Shown here one piece after another: positions 46,409 to 56,046 of a DNA stretch of 64,000 nt (its first letter is position 1; every line of letters starts with the position of its first letter). The position numbers and the translations under genes are program-made. This DNA is from Hyphococcus sp. (GTDB taxonomy: Bacteria; Pseudomonadota; Alphaproteobacteria; Caulobacterales; Parvularculaceae), in assembly GCA_028284345.1 (NCBI GenBank), contig JANQRY010000003.1, positions 186,001 through 250,000 on the forward strand, in the 5' to 3' direction. The notes under the pieces are model-generated. The model was not told the DNA's origin and ran no database searches. It saw only the letters and a program-made list of their open reading frames with translations.

Positions 46409-46897
46409 CTATCGGTAGGGAGCGTCAAGTTCGAGGTTGCGCGCGATTTCCCGCTCCCACCGGTCGCCATTCGCAAGGAGCCGGTCCTTGTCGTAAAACA
46501 GTTCCTCGCGAGTCTCCGTGGCAAATTCGAAATTCGGGCCTTCGACGATGGCGTCGACAGGACAGGCTTCCTGACAGAACCCGCAATAGATGCATTTCGT
46601 CATGTCGATGTCGTAGCGCGTCGTGCGGCGCGAGCCGTCGTCGCGGGGCTCGGCTTCGATGGTGATCGCCTGAGCCGGGCAGATCGCCTCGCACAGCTTA
46701 CAGGCGATGCAGCGTTCTTCTCCGTTCGGATAGCGGCGCAGCGCATGTTCGCCGCGAAACCGCGGCGACAGCGGGCCTTTTTCGAAGGGGTAATTCAGCG
46801 TCGCCTTGGGGCGAAAGTAGTACTTCATCGCCAACCCGAAAGCCTTGACGAAGTCCCACAGCATGAACCCCTGAAGCGCCTGAGCAATCCGGGACAT
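46409..46897 (-). CDS. nuoI: NADH-quinone oxidoreductase subunit I
   Basis: 162 aa; carries two [4Fe-4S] clusters of the peripheral arm. The motifs are [16 protein letters not shown] and [16 protein letters not shown] with all eight cysteines. The N-terminal amphipathic region (LKYYFRP-like [18 protein letters not shown]) contacts the membrane arm. It lies 1 bp from nuoH. nuoJ, which normally follows, is not here; a convergent nitronate-monooxygenase gene comes next. Confidence 0.97.
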   Translation of the reverse strand: MSRIAQALQGFMLWDFVKAFGLAMKYYFRPKATLNYPFEKGPLSPRFRGEHALRRYPNGEERCIACKLCEAICPAQAITIEAEPRDDGSRRTTRYDIDMTKCIYCGFCQEACPVDAIVEGPNFEFATETREELFYDKDRLLANGDRWEREIARNLELDAPYR

Positions 46898-46898
46898 T

Positions 46899-47969
46899 CT
46901 AGTTCCTCCAGCTCTGGAAGTGCGCGGCGAGGTCCGGGAACAGGATCAACAGGCCCGCCACCAGCACCACCCAGGAAAGCGACAGCGGCAGGAATATTTT
47001 CCAGCCGATGCGCATCAACTGGTCGTAACGATAACGCGGCACGATCGCTTTCACCATGGCGAACAGGAAGAAGAAGAAAATGATCTTGGCGCAGAACCAG
47101 AAGACCGGGAACGGCCCGAACTCCAGGAAACCCGGAATTGGCGAATGCCAGCCGCCGAAAAAGAGGATCGTCAGCATCGCGCACATGAGAACGATATTGG
47201 CAAGCTCGCCGATCATGAACAGCAGGAACAGCGTTGAGGAGTATTCCACCTGATAGCCGGCGACGAGTTCGGATTCTGCTTCCGGCAGGTCGAAAGGCGG
47301 CCGGTTCGTTTCCGCCAGCGCCGAGATGAAGAAAACGACGAACATCGGGAACAGCGGAATGAAGTGCCAGTTAAGCGCGCCGCCCCCCCGGCCCTGGCTT
47401 TCGACGATTTCCGTGAGGTTCACCGACCCCACGAGCAAAAGCACCGAGATAATCACGAAGCCGATGGAGACCTCATAGGACACCATTTGCGCCGCCGAGC
47501 GCAGGGAGCCGAGAAACGGATATTTCGAATTGGACGCCCAGCCGCCCATGATGACGCCGTAGACGCCGAGCGAGGAAATCGCGAAGAGATACAAAACGCC
47601 GACATTGATGTCGGAGACGACGAGGCCGGGCGCCACGGGGATCACCGCCCAGCCCACAAGCGCCAGCACGAACGTGATCAGCGGCGCCAGCACGAACACC
47701 ACCTTGTTGGCGCCGGCCGGTATGACGATTTCCTTGAAGATGAATTTGAGGAGATCGGCGAAGGACTGGAGGAGGCCAAACGGGCCGACGACGTTCGGAC
47801 CTTTTCGCATCTGGACGGCGGCCCAGACCTTGCGGTCGAAATACATCAGGAACGCCTGGGCGAGCAGCAGCGTCAGCAGGATCGCGAGGGAGCCGGCGAC
47901 AACCGAGCCAAACCACCACCAGGGCAAGTCGACCGGGCGCGTCGTCAGATTGGTCCAAAGTTCGCTCAT
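46899..47969 (-). CDS. nuoH: NADH-quinone oxidoreductase subunit H
   Basis: 356 aa, eight-helix membrane subunit at the quinone site. Conserved [19 protein letters not shown] and [20 protein letters not shown], with the charged loop lining the quinone channel. Upstream on the same strand is a DUF2807 gene inserted between nuoG and nuoH. Confidence 0.97.
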   Translation of the reverse strand: MSELWTNLTTRPVDLPWWWFGSVVAGSLAILLTLLLAQAFLMYFDRKVWAAVQMRKGPNVVGPFGLLQSFADLLKFIFKEIVIPAGANKVVFVLAPLITFVLALVGWAVIPVAPGLVVSDINVGVLYLFAISSLGVYGVIMGGWASNSKYPFLGSLRSAAQMVSYEVSIGFVIISVLLLVGSVNLTEIVESQGRGGGALNWHFIPLFPMFVVFFISALAETNRPPFDLPEAESELVAGYQVEYSSTLFLLFMIGELANIVLMCAMLTILFFGGWHSPIPGFLEFGPFPVFWFCAKIIFFFFLFAMVKAIVPRYRYDQLMRIGWKIFLPLSLSWVVLVAGLLILFPDLAAHFQSWRN

Positions 47970-48068
47970 GGCCCCGGGTCTTAATGCGGAATGGACCGCT
48001 AGTCACGGGGGCAATATGGGCGATTCCGTCGCGGCCCGCCGCCCGCCGGCGGCGCAGCCGGGGGCGCG

Positions 48069-48719
48069 CTAGTGCACCGTCACCTCAGCGAACATGGAAT
48101 TGCTTTTCGAGACCCGTTCCGGGCCGCCATAGACGTCGATATCGCCCATGCCGGAGACTTTTGCGTCAACGGCTTCGCTGGCGAAAACGGCGGCGTCGCC
48201 GACGCCGGAGACCGACACGTCGACGATGCGGCATTCGAGCTTGTCGGCGTCGAGATCGCCGACGCCGGACACCGTCGCATCGAGCGAATCGCACCGGCCA
48301 GCGAGGGAAATGTCGCCGACGCCGGATATGGCGAGACGGAACGCATCGGCGTCGACGTCGCTGATCGTTCCGTCGACAACGCCGGAGACGTCAAGGCCGT
48401 TGAGCGCGGGCATGGTGATCTCCGCGTCGACGCCATGACGCTTGCGTCCGCCCCAACCGCGTTTGCGCTCTTTCTGATCGAGACTAAGGACGCCCTCCGA
48501 CACGGTCGCCTTGACGCGGTCAACCTCGTCGGCCGGGCCGGAGATCGTGATCGAAAAGGGGCCGCCAACCTTGACGGAAAGATCGTATACGCCGGAAATG
48601 GAAATGCGTTCGAAATCGGCGAGATCGAGCGTCTTCTTGACGCGCCCCTTGTCGTCGCCGGCGATGGCGGCGCTGACGGTCAGGACGGCGGCGACGGCGC
48701 TTATCAGCATAGACTTCAT
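48069..48719 (-). CDS. DUF2807 (head GIN domain) secreted protein
   Basis: 216 aa from ATG 48719, with GGAGGGTCC upstream. N-terminal signal peptide (MLISAVAAVLTVSAAIAG). The body is a right-handed beta-helix with repeated SGVGD-type turns (AISGVGDISLAG, TVSGVGDLDADK, SVSGVGDAAVFA, KVSGMGDIDVYG). The family is exported and thought to be surface-linked or chaperone-like. It sits inside the nuo cluster, between nuoH and the membrane protein gene at 48820, with no evident connection to complex I. Confidence 0.85.
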   Translation of the reverse strand: MKSMLISAVAAVLTVSAAIAGDDKGRVKKTLDLADFERISISGVYDLSVKVGGPFSITISGPADEVDRVKATVSEGVLSLDQKERKRGWGGRKRHGVDAEITMPALNGLDVSGVVDGTISDVDADAFRLAISGVGDISLAGRCDSLDATVSGVGDLDADKLECRIVDVSVSGVGDAAVFASEAVDAKVSGMGDIDVYGGPERVSKSNSMFAEVTVH

Positions 48720-48819
48720 AAGGACCCTCCAGGGTTTTGCGACGTTCGTAACAGCGCGGGCCCGGCGCGGAAAGTCGCCCCGCCGCATGGGCCGGTCCGC
48801 TAATCGCAAAGGCTTGGCG

Positions 48820-49356
48820 TCAATGCAGGCGAAACCCGATCGGCGCGGCCGCTTTGCGCTCCTCGGCCTCGGCCGCCGCCCAATGGGGCGCCATGCGGCG
48901 GGCGAAGATGATCGATGTGGCGACGGTCGCGCTGAAGACGGCGATGACCGCCGCAAGGCTCGGCCCCCGCGCCGCCGGGATCGCGGTCGCAGCAATGAGC
49001 GCGGCGGCCGCAACGCCGATCGCCGCAGCGCCATATGGCCAGCCGGACCGACGCCGGGACTTTTCCAGCATCAGGAACAGCGGCGTCACGATCGCCGCCC
49101 CGGCGGCGAAGCCGATGAGAAAAAACAGAAACGTGAAAACGACCGACGCGAAAAGCGCGGACAACAAGGTGGAAATCGAAATGGAGCCGGCGGCGAACAA
49201 CAGGCCGACATTCAGAGCCAGAAGCAAAACGCCGCAAAGCCCCGCGCCGGCGAGCACGGAAACAACGCTGTTTTCGAAGGCGACATTGGCGCGGATCTGT
49301 TCGACCAGCGCTTCGCTCGCTTCCGCCGGCGTCGGAGCGTTTTTATTCCGCCGCAA
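48820..49356 (-). CDS. Hypothetical membrane protein within the nuo cluster
   Basis: 178 aa, overlapping the end of nuoG by 14 bp. Four to five membrane helices: [77 protein letters not shown]. The C-terminus is short and charged ([14 protein letters not shown]). Family not recognised. The overlap suggests coexpression with nuoG. Confidence 0.7.
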   Translation of the reverse strand: MRRNKNAPTPAEASEALVEQIRANVAFENSVVSVLAGAGLCGVLLLALNVGLLFAAGSISISTLLSALFASVVFTFLFFLIGFAAGAAIVTPLFLMLEKSRRRSGWPYGAAAIGVAAAALIAATAIPAARGPSLAAVIAVFSATVATSIIFARRMAPHWAAAEAEERKAAAPIGFRLH

Positions 49357-51451
49357 TTTTCGCTGCGCCCGACATCGCCGCAGAGCATTCCGCCATGGTT
49401 TCCGACGCCCGGGCGACGGGGTTGGTGAGGTAGTAATCGCTCACCGCAGACACGAAGGGCGACGGATCGACGGCGCCGGCGGCGCCGACCTCAGTCAGAT
49501 CGAACGGCGTTTCGTCCGCGTCCAACTGGTCGAGGCGTCCGAGCGCCGGCGCGTCTTCGATCATCGCCTGGCGCAGTGCAAATAGGTCGTCATAGGGAAG
49601 CGTTTTACCCGCATGGGCCGAGAGGGCGCGCAGGATCGCCCAGTCTTCGCGCGCCTCGCCCGGCGGGAACAGCGCCCGCGCGCCCATTTGCGCCCGGCCC
49701 TCGGTGTTTGCGTAAACGCCCGACTGTTCCGTATACGCCGCGCCCGGAAGAATGACGTCGGCATGGCGCGCGCCGGCGTCGCCATGATGGCCCTGATAAA
49801 TCACAAACGCGCCGTCGAGGCGCTTGTGATCAAATTCGTCGGCGCCGAGATTGTAAACGACATCGATGTCGCGCGCCTCGCAGCCTGCGAGAATGGCTGC
49901 AAAATCACGCCCCCCATTCTGCGGCAAGAAGCCGAGATCGAGCGCGGCAACGCGGGACGCGGCTGCGTGGAGCACGTTGAAACCGTTCCATTCATCGCTG
50001 ACGGCGCCGACGGCCTTCGCCAGTTTCGCCGTTTCCGCAAGGATAGCGGCGCCGTCTTCGCGGGCGAGCGCGCCCATGCCGACAATGATCGCCGGACGGC
50101 GCGCGGCTTTCAGCGCCTCGAAGAACGCGCCCTTGCCGGACGCTAGCTCGGTCAGCGTTTCGGGGCCTGCGCCGAGATGATCGTAGTCGTAAGACAGGTT
50201 GGCGCGCTCGCCGATCACGCCGATCTTGAGATCAAGTTTGCGCATCCAGCTCTTGCGAATGCGCGCATTGATCATCGGCGCTTCGATGCGCGGATTGGTT
50301 CCCACGAGAAGGATCGCGTCGGCATCCTCAAGGCCAGCGATGCCGGCGTTAAAGAGATAGCTGCGCCGATCCCCGTCGCCGCCGATTTTGGCGCCGTCCT
50401 GGCGGCAGTCGAGATTGGCGACGCCAAGCCCCGTCATCAGGTCTTTCAGGGCCTTGACCGCCTCGGCGGGGACAAGATCGCCGACGACGGCGCCCATGCG
50501 CTCTTTGGGCGTCGATTTCAGTTTCTCGCCGGCGAGCGACAGCGCCTCGTCCCAACTCGCCGCCCGCAGCCTGCCGTCTTCGCGGATATAGGGCTTGTCG
50601 AGGCGCTGGCGTCTCAAACCGTCCCAGATGAACCGGGTTTTGTCGGCGATCCATTCCTCGTTCACGTCTTCATGGACAACGGGCAGAATACGCAGGACTT
50701 CGCGGCCGCGAGCGTCGACGCGAATATTCGATCCGACCGCGTCCATCACGTCGATCGTTTCCGTCTTGCGCAGCTCCCATGGGCGCGCATTGAACGCATA
50801 TGGCTTCGACGTCAGCGCGCCGACCGGACAAACGTCGATCAGATTGCCGGTGAGTTCGCTTTCAACGGTCTTTTCGAGATAGGTCGTGATCTCCGCGTCC
50901 TCGCCGCGGTTGACGAGGCCCAGATCGTCAACGCCGGCAATCTCTGTCGCGAAGCGAACGCAGCGCGTGCATTGAATGCAGCGGGTCATGATCGTCTTGA
51001 TCAGCGGGCCCATATATTTTTCTTCGACCGCGCGCTTATTTTCCTGATAGCGCGACCCGTCGCGGCCATAGGCCATGGCCTGATCCTGAAGGTCGCACTC
51101 GCCGCCCTGATCGCAGATCGGGCAATCGAGGGGGTGATTGATCAGCAGGAACTCCATCACGCCTTCCCGGGCCTTTTTCACCATGGGCGTGTTGGTGAAT
51201 AGTTCCGGCGGCGCGCCTTCCGGACCGGGGCGTAAATCGCGGACATTCTGGGCGCAGGAGGCGACGGGCTTCGGCGGCCCGCCCTTCACCTCAATGAGGC
51301 ACATGCGGCAATTGCCGGCGACCGACAGGCGTTCGTGATAGCAGAAACGCGGGATCTCCTCCCCCGCCGCTTCGCACGCCTGCAGCAGCGTCAGATCGGA
51401 GGCGACCTCCACTTCCCGGCCATTGACCTTGATGACGCGGCTTTCGCTCAT
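49343..51451 (-). CDS. nuoG: NADH-quinone oxidoreductase subunit G
   Basis: 702 aa. N-terminal [2Fe-2S] motif ([20 protein letters not shown] then CRMC), then [17 protein letters not shown] with the histidine-type cluster, and [16 protein letters not shown]. The remaining part is a molybdopterin-oxidoreductase-like fold with no catalytic metal. It belongs to the peripheral arm. It starts 106 bp downstream of the coiled-coil gene on the minus strand. Confidence 0.97.
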   Translation of the reverse strand: MSESRVIKVNGREVEVASDLTLLQACEAAGEEIPRFCYHERLSVAGNCRMCLIEVKGGPPKPVASCAQNVRDLRPGPEGAPPELFTNTPMVKKAREGVMEFLLINHPLDCPICDQGGECDLQDQAMAYGRDGSRYQENKRAVEEKYMGPLIKTIMTRCIQCTRCVRFATEIAGVDDLGLVNRGEDAEITTYLEKTVESELTGNLIDVCPVGALTSKPYAFNARPWELRKTETIDVMDAVGSNIRVDARGREVLRILPVVHEDVNEEWIADKTRFIWDGLRRQRLDKPYIREDGRLRAASWDEALSLAGEKLKSTPKERMGAVVGDLVPAEAVKALKDLMTGLGVANLDCRQDGAKIGGDGDRRSYLFNAGIAGLEDADAILLVGTNPRIEAPMINARIRKSWMRKLDLKIGVIGERANLSYDYDHLGAGPETLTELASGKGAFFEALKAARRPAIIVGMGALAREDGAAILAETAKLAKAVGAVSDEWNGFNVLHAAASRVAALDLGFLPQNGGRDFAAILAGCEARDIDVVYNLGADEFDHKRLDGAFVIYQGHHGDAGARHADVILPGAAYTEQSGVYANTEGRAQMGARALFPPGEAREDWAILRALSAHAGKTLPYDDLFALRQAMIEDAPALGRLDQLDADETPFDLTEVGAAGAVDPSPFVSAVSDYYLTNPVARASETMAECSAAMSGAAKIAAE

Positions 51452-51557
51452 CGATGGCGCCTTTCGTCTTCTTTCCCAAAATTTCGGGCTGGTTTAGACG
51501 GCTTTTTCGCCCCGCGCCAGTGCGCGCCGCGTCGCGGGCAAAAGGCGCCGGCGCCGG

Positions 51558-51821
51558 CTATTTCCCGCCGCTTTCAAGCGCCCGGTTAATGGCCGCCAGC
51601 GCCTCGGCGATGTCCGCCAGGGACTTGTCGCGGCGCTGCCCGGCGAGCTTGAAGGACTCCTGATTGAGCCCGACGCGCTGAAGCTGGGCCGCGCTCCGGG
51701 CGAACTCCTGTTGCAGGATGTCCAGCCGATCCGCAATCGCCAGCGTCGACGATGCGAGGTTGGCGACTGCCGCTTCGATCCGGTCAAGCTTTTCCGCGAG
51801 CGCCGCGTTGTCGTCTGACAT
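51558..51821 (-). CDS. Small coiled-coil protein
   Basis: 87 aa from ATG 51821 preceded by CGGAGG. Almost wholly helical, with heptad-like repeats (KLDRIEAAVANLASSTLAI, ADRLDILQQEFARSAAQLQR). No known family. The gene lies 71 bp after the GNAT gene and 106 bp before nuoG, on their strand. A structural or scaffolding role is a guess. Confidence 0.6.
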   Translation of the reverse strand: MSDDNAALAEKLDRIEAAVANLASSTLAIADRLDILQQEFARSAAQLQRVGLNQESFKLAGQRRDKSLADIAEALAAINRALESGGK

Positions 51822-51892
51822 GGCGTCAATCCTCCGTTTGGACCCTCGATAGGACGATTGGTTGGCTTCGAAGCGCGCGGGGCGCGCGCCGG

Positions 51893-52438
51893 TCAATCAG
51901 GTTGCTGCGTCTTACGTTTCATAATGAATTCAAGATCAGCGTGATCGCCGACCATAAAAAAGTACCTTTGTATTTTCTTAAAGCCATACCGCTCATATAG
52001 CCGCTGCGCCTTAAGGTTTTCGCTGTAAACGCCAAGATATACGTGATCAAAACGTTGATGGAGCCAGGTCAGCGCAAGCTCGAGCAAGCGCCCGCCAAGG
52101 CCGCCGCCCTGAAATTCCCTTAATATGTAAAAGCGTTTGAGTTCGCCCGATCGCGGCGGCGGATCCTTAACCGGCAAGCCGCACGAGCCCGCAATGAGAT
52201 AACCGATCGCCGTCTCCGCGCCGTCCAGGGCGACCCAGACGGCATGATCGGGATCATCAAGCAGGCGCTGATATGTATCGGGTCCGTGATGGTCTTTAAG
52301 GAATGTCGCGAGGTCCGACGCAGCGTAAAAATGTCCGAAGGACTGGACGAACGTCTCCGCGCCGAGGGCAGACAAGGCGTCCGCCGACACGGTCGGCGAC
52401 GGTCCGTCTATGCGCACATTTCCGGGCGACTCCGCCAC
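51893..52438 (-). CDS. GNAT-family N-acetyltransferase
   Basis: 181 aa. The acetyl-CoA loop reads REFQGGGLGGRLLELAL (Q/RxxGxG/A), preceded by KRFYILREFQ and followed by VYSENLKAQRLYERYGF, the usual GNAT motif B. The N-terminus looks like that of small-molecule acetyltransferases (e.g. YAASDLATFLKDHHG). Substrate unknown. Located between HU and the coiled-coil gene in the nuo cluster. Confidence 0.88.
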   Translation of the reverse strand: MAESPGNVRIDGPSPTVSADALSALGAETFVQSFGHFYAASDLATFLKDHHGPDTYQRLLDDPDHAVWVALDGAETAIGYLIAGSCGLPVKDPPPRSGELKRFYILREFQGGGLGGRLLELALTWLHQRFDHVYLGVYSENLKAQRLYERYGFKKIQRYFFMVGDHADLEFIMKRKTQQPD

Positions 52439-52527
52439 GATGCGACCGCTCCCAACCGAGGCCCGAAAAGGACGGGCGCCCGACGGTATAAGCCGCGGGC
52501 GCCCGGTGCAAATTAAATACGGTCTTA

Positions 52528-52956
52528 TTAGAGAACGCGCTCTTTGAGATCCTTGGCGACGCGGAACGCCACTTTTTTCGACGCTTTGATGCGGATCTTT
52601 TCGCCGGTCGCCGGATTGCGGCCCCAGCGGGCGGCGCGGTGGCGGACCTGAAGAATGCCGAGGCTGGCGATGCGAATGCGCTTACCCTTTTTGAGGTAGC
52701 CGCCGATGCGGTCGACGTAATCGGAAAGCAACTCCTCAACCTGCTTTTTCGGCAGCTCATGGTCTTCGGCAAGCTCAGCCGCAAGATGCTTGTAGGTCAG
52801 CGTATCGGGCAACGCCTTCTTGGCGGTTTTCTTCTTCGCCGCGGTCTTGCGCGCCGGCGCCTTGCGTTTTGCGGGCGCTTTGCGTTTTGCCGGCGCCTTG
52901 CGGGCGGTTTTCTTCGCCGGCGCTTTGCGCTTAGCGGTTTTTCTTTTCACAGCCAT
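52528..52956 (-). CDS. HU/IHF-type protein with long basic N-terminal tail
   Basis: 142 aa. Residues 1 to about 48 are a histone H1-like tail of KxxAPAK/RKAPA repeats; residues about 50-142 are a normal HU domain (TYKHLAAELAEDHELPKKQV, GRNPATGEKIRIKASKKVAF, the DNA-binding arm). HU bends and compacts DNA. Lysine-rich tails are well known at the C-terminus of mycobacterial and deinococcal-type HU; here the tail is N-terminal. Located between nuoF and the GNAT gene; likely with its own promoter. Confidence 0.92.
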   Translation of the reverse strand: MAVKRKTAKRKAPAKKTARKAPAKRKAPAKRKAPARKTAAKKKTAKKALPDTLTYKHLAAELAEDHELPKKQVEELLSDYVDRIGGYLKKGKRIRIASLGILQVRHRAARWGRNPATGEKIRIKASKKVAFRVAKDLKERVL

Positions 52957-53081
52957 TTAGAGAATTTCCTTTGCGAATCAGTGGAGGCGAAATGCAGTGA
53001 AATCACGAGATTCGCTGCAATACAAGGCTTTTTGCGATTCATGCAGAATAGCAACCGACGCGGATCAACTTTGACGGGGCC

Positions 53082-54389
53082 TTATTCCGCAGCAACGCCG
53101 GCCATGGAAACGCCGCCGCGATCGGCGCGATAGGCGTTGATACGCTCTTCGATTTCGCCGCGGAAATGCCGGATCAGTCCCTGCACCGGCCAAGCGGCGG
53201 CGTCGCCCAGCGCGCAGATCGTGTGGCCTTCAACCTGTCCGGCGACATCGAGCAGCTTGTCGATTTCTTCCGTGGTCGAATTGCCGTCGGCCATGCGCTC
53301 AAGCACGCGCCACATCCAGCCCGTGCCTTCGCGACACGGCGTGCACTGGCCGCAGGATTCATGTTTGTAGAAATAGGAAATCCGTGAAATCGCGCGCACG
53401 ACGTCCGTGGACTTATCCATGACAATAACGGCCGCGGTGCCGAGCCCGGACTTCACGTCCTTGAGGGCGTCAAAATCCATCAGCACGTCGTCGCAAATGT
53501 CGCGCGGTATGAGGGGCACGGAGGACCCGCCCGGGATGACCGCCTTGAGGTTGTCCCATCCGCCCCGGACGCCGCCGCAATGCTCGTTGATCAGTTTCTT
53601 AAGCGGGATCGACATCGCCTCTTCCACATTACACGGGCGCTCGACATGGCCGGAAATGCAGAAAACCTTCGTGCCGTGATTATTTTCCCGACCGAACTTG
53701 GTGAACCAGTCGGCGCCGCGACGCAGGATCGTCGGCACAACGGCGATCGATTCAACATTGTTCACGGTCGTCGGGCAGCCATAGAGCCCGGCGCCCGCCG
53801 GAAACGGCGGCTTCAGCCGCGGCTGGCCCTTTTTGCCCTCAAGGCTTTCGAGGAGCGCCGTTTCTTCGCCGCAGATATAAGCGCCCGCGCCGTGATGGAC
53901 GTAGAGGTCGAAATCCCAGCCTGACCCGGCGGCGTTTTTGCCAAGCAAACCAGCCGCATAGGCCTCATCAACCGCGGCCTGAAGGGTGTCGCGCTCGTCC
54001 ACATATTCGCCGCGAATATAGACGTAACAGGCGTGCGCTTTCATGGCGTAGGAAGCGATCAGGCAGCCCTCGATAAAGAGGTGCGGATCGTGGCGCATCA
54101 TCTCCCGGTCCTTGCAGGTGCCGGGTTCGGACTCATCCGCATTGACCACGAGGTAGTGCGGGCGCTCGCCGATCTCCTTCGGCATGAACGACCATTTCAG
54201 TCCCGTCGGGAACCCCGCGCCGCCGCGGCCGCGCAATCCGGAGTCCTTCACCTGCTGAATGATCCAGTCATGACCCATACGGATGAAGTCCGCCGTGCCG
54301 TTCCAAGCGCCGCGCTTCTTCGCCTCCTCCAGCCGCCAGTCATGGAGGCCATAGAGATTGGTGAATATCCGATCTTTATCTTCGAGCAT
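53082..54389 (-). CDS. nuoF: NADH-quinone oxidoreductase subunit F
   Basis: 435 aa; binds NADH and FMN and one [4Fe-4S] cluster. FMN/NADH sites: [18 protein letters not shown] and [20 protein letters not shown]. Cluster cysteines in [12 protein letters not shown] and the distal [12 protein letters not shown]. It is separated from nuoE by two small membrane-protein genes rather than following it directly. Confidence 0.98.
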   Translation of the reverse strand: MLEDKDRIFTNLYGLHDWRLEEAKKRGAWNGTADFIRMGHDWIIQQVKDSGLRGRGGAGFPTGLKWSFMPKEIGERPHYLVVNADESEPGTCKDREMMRHDPHLFIEGCLIASYAMKAHACYVYIRGEYVDERDTLQAAVDEAYAAGLLGKNAAGSGWDFDLYVHHGAGAYICGEETALLESLEGKKGQPRLKPPFPAGAGLYGCPTTVNNVESIAVVPTILRRGADWFTKFGRENNHGTKVFCISGHVERPCNVEEAMSIPLKKLINEHCGGVRGGWDNLKAVIPGGSSVPLIPRDICDDVLMDFDALKDVKSGLGTAAVIVMDKSTDVVRAISRISYFYKHESCGQCTPCREGTGWMWRVLERMADGNSTTEEIDKLLDVAGQVEGHTICALGDAAAWPVQGLIRHFRGEIEERINAYRADRGGVSMAGVAAE

Positions 54390-54410
54390 TTCAGTCCAGC
54401 TTCCGTCGAA

Positions 54411-54653
54411 TCAACCCAAGAACATTAGTATAAGCGTCACACCAAACGCAGCTGCGATAATCAGCGATACCTCTGCATATTCCCAACCGTTTAACCAGCC
54501 GATTGTTCCGACCACTGCCGCAATCAAGAAAACAGCGATTATTGCGTATTGGCTCCACGCAAAAAAGCGCGCTCCAATATCAGCTGGCCGCTTTTCATTC
54601 TCCGGATCGAGTTCCGGGATGTAGTGCGGGCTTTGCTTTCGTTCATCCGCCAT
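54411..54653 (-). CDS. Small two-helix membrane protein
   Basis: 80 aa. A charged N-terminus (MADERKQSPHYIPELDPENE) then two helices (AIIAVFLIAAVVGTIGWL and AEVSLIIAAAFGVTLILMFL). It overlaps the preceding gene by 11 bp and ends 22 bp before nuoF. No family recognised; possible accessory of complex I or a cytochrome complex by position only. Confidence 0.55.
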   Translation of the reverse strand: MADERKQSPHYIPELDPENEKRPADIGARFFAWSQYAIIAVFLIAAVVGTIGWLNGWEYAEVSLIIAAAFGVTLILMFLG

Positions 54654-54885
54654 CGCCGCCCTCCACCGAACTGGGTTTGGCCCTTAATGCCCCGCTATGC
54701 TCGCGCATCCAGCGCAGGAACATGGGCGCGAACAGCGCCGTCGACGCGATGACGCCGGCGACCAGCACAGCGACGCTGCCTGTCGCGAAAAAGGACGCGA
54801 CGACGACAATGAGCACGAGCCCTTCCCAGACGGCGATTTTGATCAGCGCGCTAATGGCCTCGGATTTTCTACGATCATGCGGCAT
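54643..54885 (-). CDS. Small two-helix membrane protein
   Basis: 80 aa with two helices (VWEGLVLIVVVASFFATG and VLVAGVIASTALFAPMFL) and a charged C-terminal tail. It overlaps the following gene, so the two are probably cotranslated. No family recognised. It lies between a palindromic repeat and the nuo genes. Confidence 0.5.
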   Translation of the reverse strand: MPHDRRKSEAISALIKIAVWEGLVLIVVVASFFATGSVAVLVAGVIASTALFAPMFLRWMREHSGALRAKPSSVEGGDGG

Positions 54886-54903
54886 TGGCGAAAAACCTAA
54901 CCT

Positions 54904-54972
54904 CGCTCATTCCTGCGAAAGCAGGAATCCATCAAGCTCAAGCATGGATCCCCGCTTTCGCGGGGATGAGCG
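54904..54972. repeat. Palindromic intergenic repeat (same family as 31298-31399)
   Basis: CGCTCATTCCTGCGAAAGCA with its hairpin half at 54904-54932, then the inverted partner ATGGATCCCCGCTTTCGCGG ending in GATGAGCGG. Two hairpins face each other across a short spacer, matching the arrangement at 31.3 kb. Confidence 0.75.
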
Positions 54973-54999
54973 GATAAGGTGGAGAAATACGCCACGTCG

Positions 55000-55677
55000 T
55001 CACTCCGCCGGCGCAGGCTGGCTGTTTGGAATGGTCTCAAGCGGTTTCGCCGCCGAGCCGTCGTAAAGCGACGGATCAGTGAGCGTCGTGTTCTCTCCTT
55101 CCGGGTCGGACGTATGCCGCTGCGGGTTCTGCGTTCCGGTTTTCACCTCTTTGCCGGCGCGGAGGTCGCTGAGGAGCTGCTTGAAATTCTCCGGCGTCAG
55201 GTCCTCATAATAATGATCGCCGTCTTTGGTCGAGATCTGCGCCATGGGCGCATTGCAGCAGGCGCCGAGGCATTCGACTTCAAGCCAGGAGAGCTTGCCG
55301 TCGTCGCTGATCTGCATTTCCGGGCCGATTTCCGACTTGCAAACCTCGCGCAGATCCTGCGCCCCGCGCAGCATGCACGGCGTCGTGCCGCATAGCTGGA
55401 CGAAATAGTCGCCGACGGGCGCGAGGTTAAACATCGTATAGAAGGTCGCGACCTCGTAGACGCGGATGTACGGCATCTCGAGCTGGCGGGCGATCGCCTC
55501 CATCATCGGGATCGACACCCAGCCCTCCTGCTTCTGACCGCGCCACAGAAACGGGATGACGCAGGACGCCTGACGGCCGTCCGGATATTTGCTGAGCTGC
55601 GCCGCGCACCAGGCTTCGTTATCCTGCGTCCACGCAAACGATTGCGGCTGGTCCTTGGCGGGGCGGCGATGCGCCAT
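55000..55677 (-). CDS. nuoE: NADH-quinone oxidoreductase subunit E
   Basis: 225 aa; [2Fe-2S] protein of the NADH dehydrogenase module. The ligands are C in CGTTPC and CLGACC. Core motifs PYIRVYEVATFYTMFN and LAPVGDYFVQLCG are typical. The C-terminus has an extra 40-residue acidic/proline tail (QNPQRHTSDPEGENTT and on) not usual in NuoE. Confidence 0.96.
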   Translation of the reverse strand: MAHRRPAKDQPQSFAWTQDNEAWCAAQLSKYPDGRQASCVIPFLWRGQKQEGWVSIPMMEAIARQLEMPYIRVYEVATFYTMFNLAPVGDYFVQLCGTTPCMLRGAQDLREVCKSEIGPEMQISDDGKLSWLEVECLGACCNAPMAQISTKDGDHYYEDLTPENFKQLLSDLRAGKEVKTGTQNPQRHTSDPEGENTTLTDPSLYDGSAAKPLETIPNSQPAPAE

Positions 55678-55773
55678 CGGGGCTCTCCTGGATGATCGGT
55701 TTTCGGGCCTTGTCTTACTCGATTGGCCGCGAATGGAAAGGGGCCGAAACGTCCCGCCCGCGCGAGGCCGGGG

Positions 55774-56046
55774 TCAGTCGATCTCGATCTCGTTGAGGGC
55801 CGCGGCGTCTTCAAAACAGCCGAGGCAGACGACCTTGATATTGTCAGGACCAAGGGCGTCAAACTCGGCTTGCGAGAGGTTGTTGCAGTCGGTGCAGACG
55901 GCGTCCCATACGCCGTCTTCGCCGCGCGACCACCAGAATCCCTTGGGCTCGCCGGTCTTCAGCGATTCGATGATATGGACGCAGACAAAGGTCTGCGGCT
56001 GCTCGCCATGGGTGCCGCAGGTGACGGAGGGAACCTGATTAGTCAT
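55774..56046 (-). CDS. Small cysteine-rich protein, probable zinc-ribbon
   Basis: 90 aa. The start overlaps the end of the upstream gene by 8 bp. Seven cysteines are arranged as C-x11-C and C-x2-C pairs (TCGTHGEQPQTFVC, CTDCNN, CLGCFE), suggesting a metal-binding fold. Family not recognised. Between nuoD and nuoE. The longer open frame upstream is the previous gene. Confidence 0.6.
   Translation of the reverse strand: MTNQVPSVTCGTHGEQPQTFVCVHIIESLKTGEPKGFWWSRGEDGVWDAVCTDCNNLSQAEFDALGPDNIKVVCLGCFEDAAALNEIEID

Noticed and set aside
50177-51202. 341-aa plus-strand ORF opposite nuoG
   Set aside because: Antisense shadow of a conserved gene.
52460-52510. Strong terminator after HU
   Set aside because: Two CGGGCGCCCG palindromes occur here, but each is self-complementary and no clear T-run follows, so I could not decide on a terminator.
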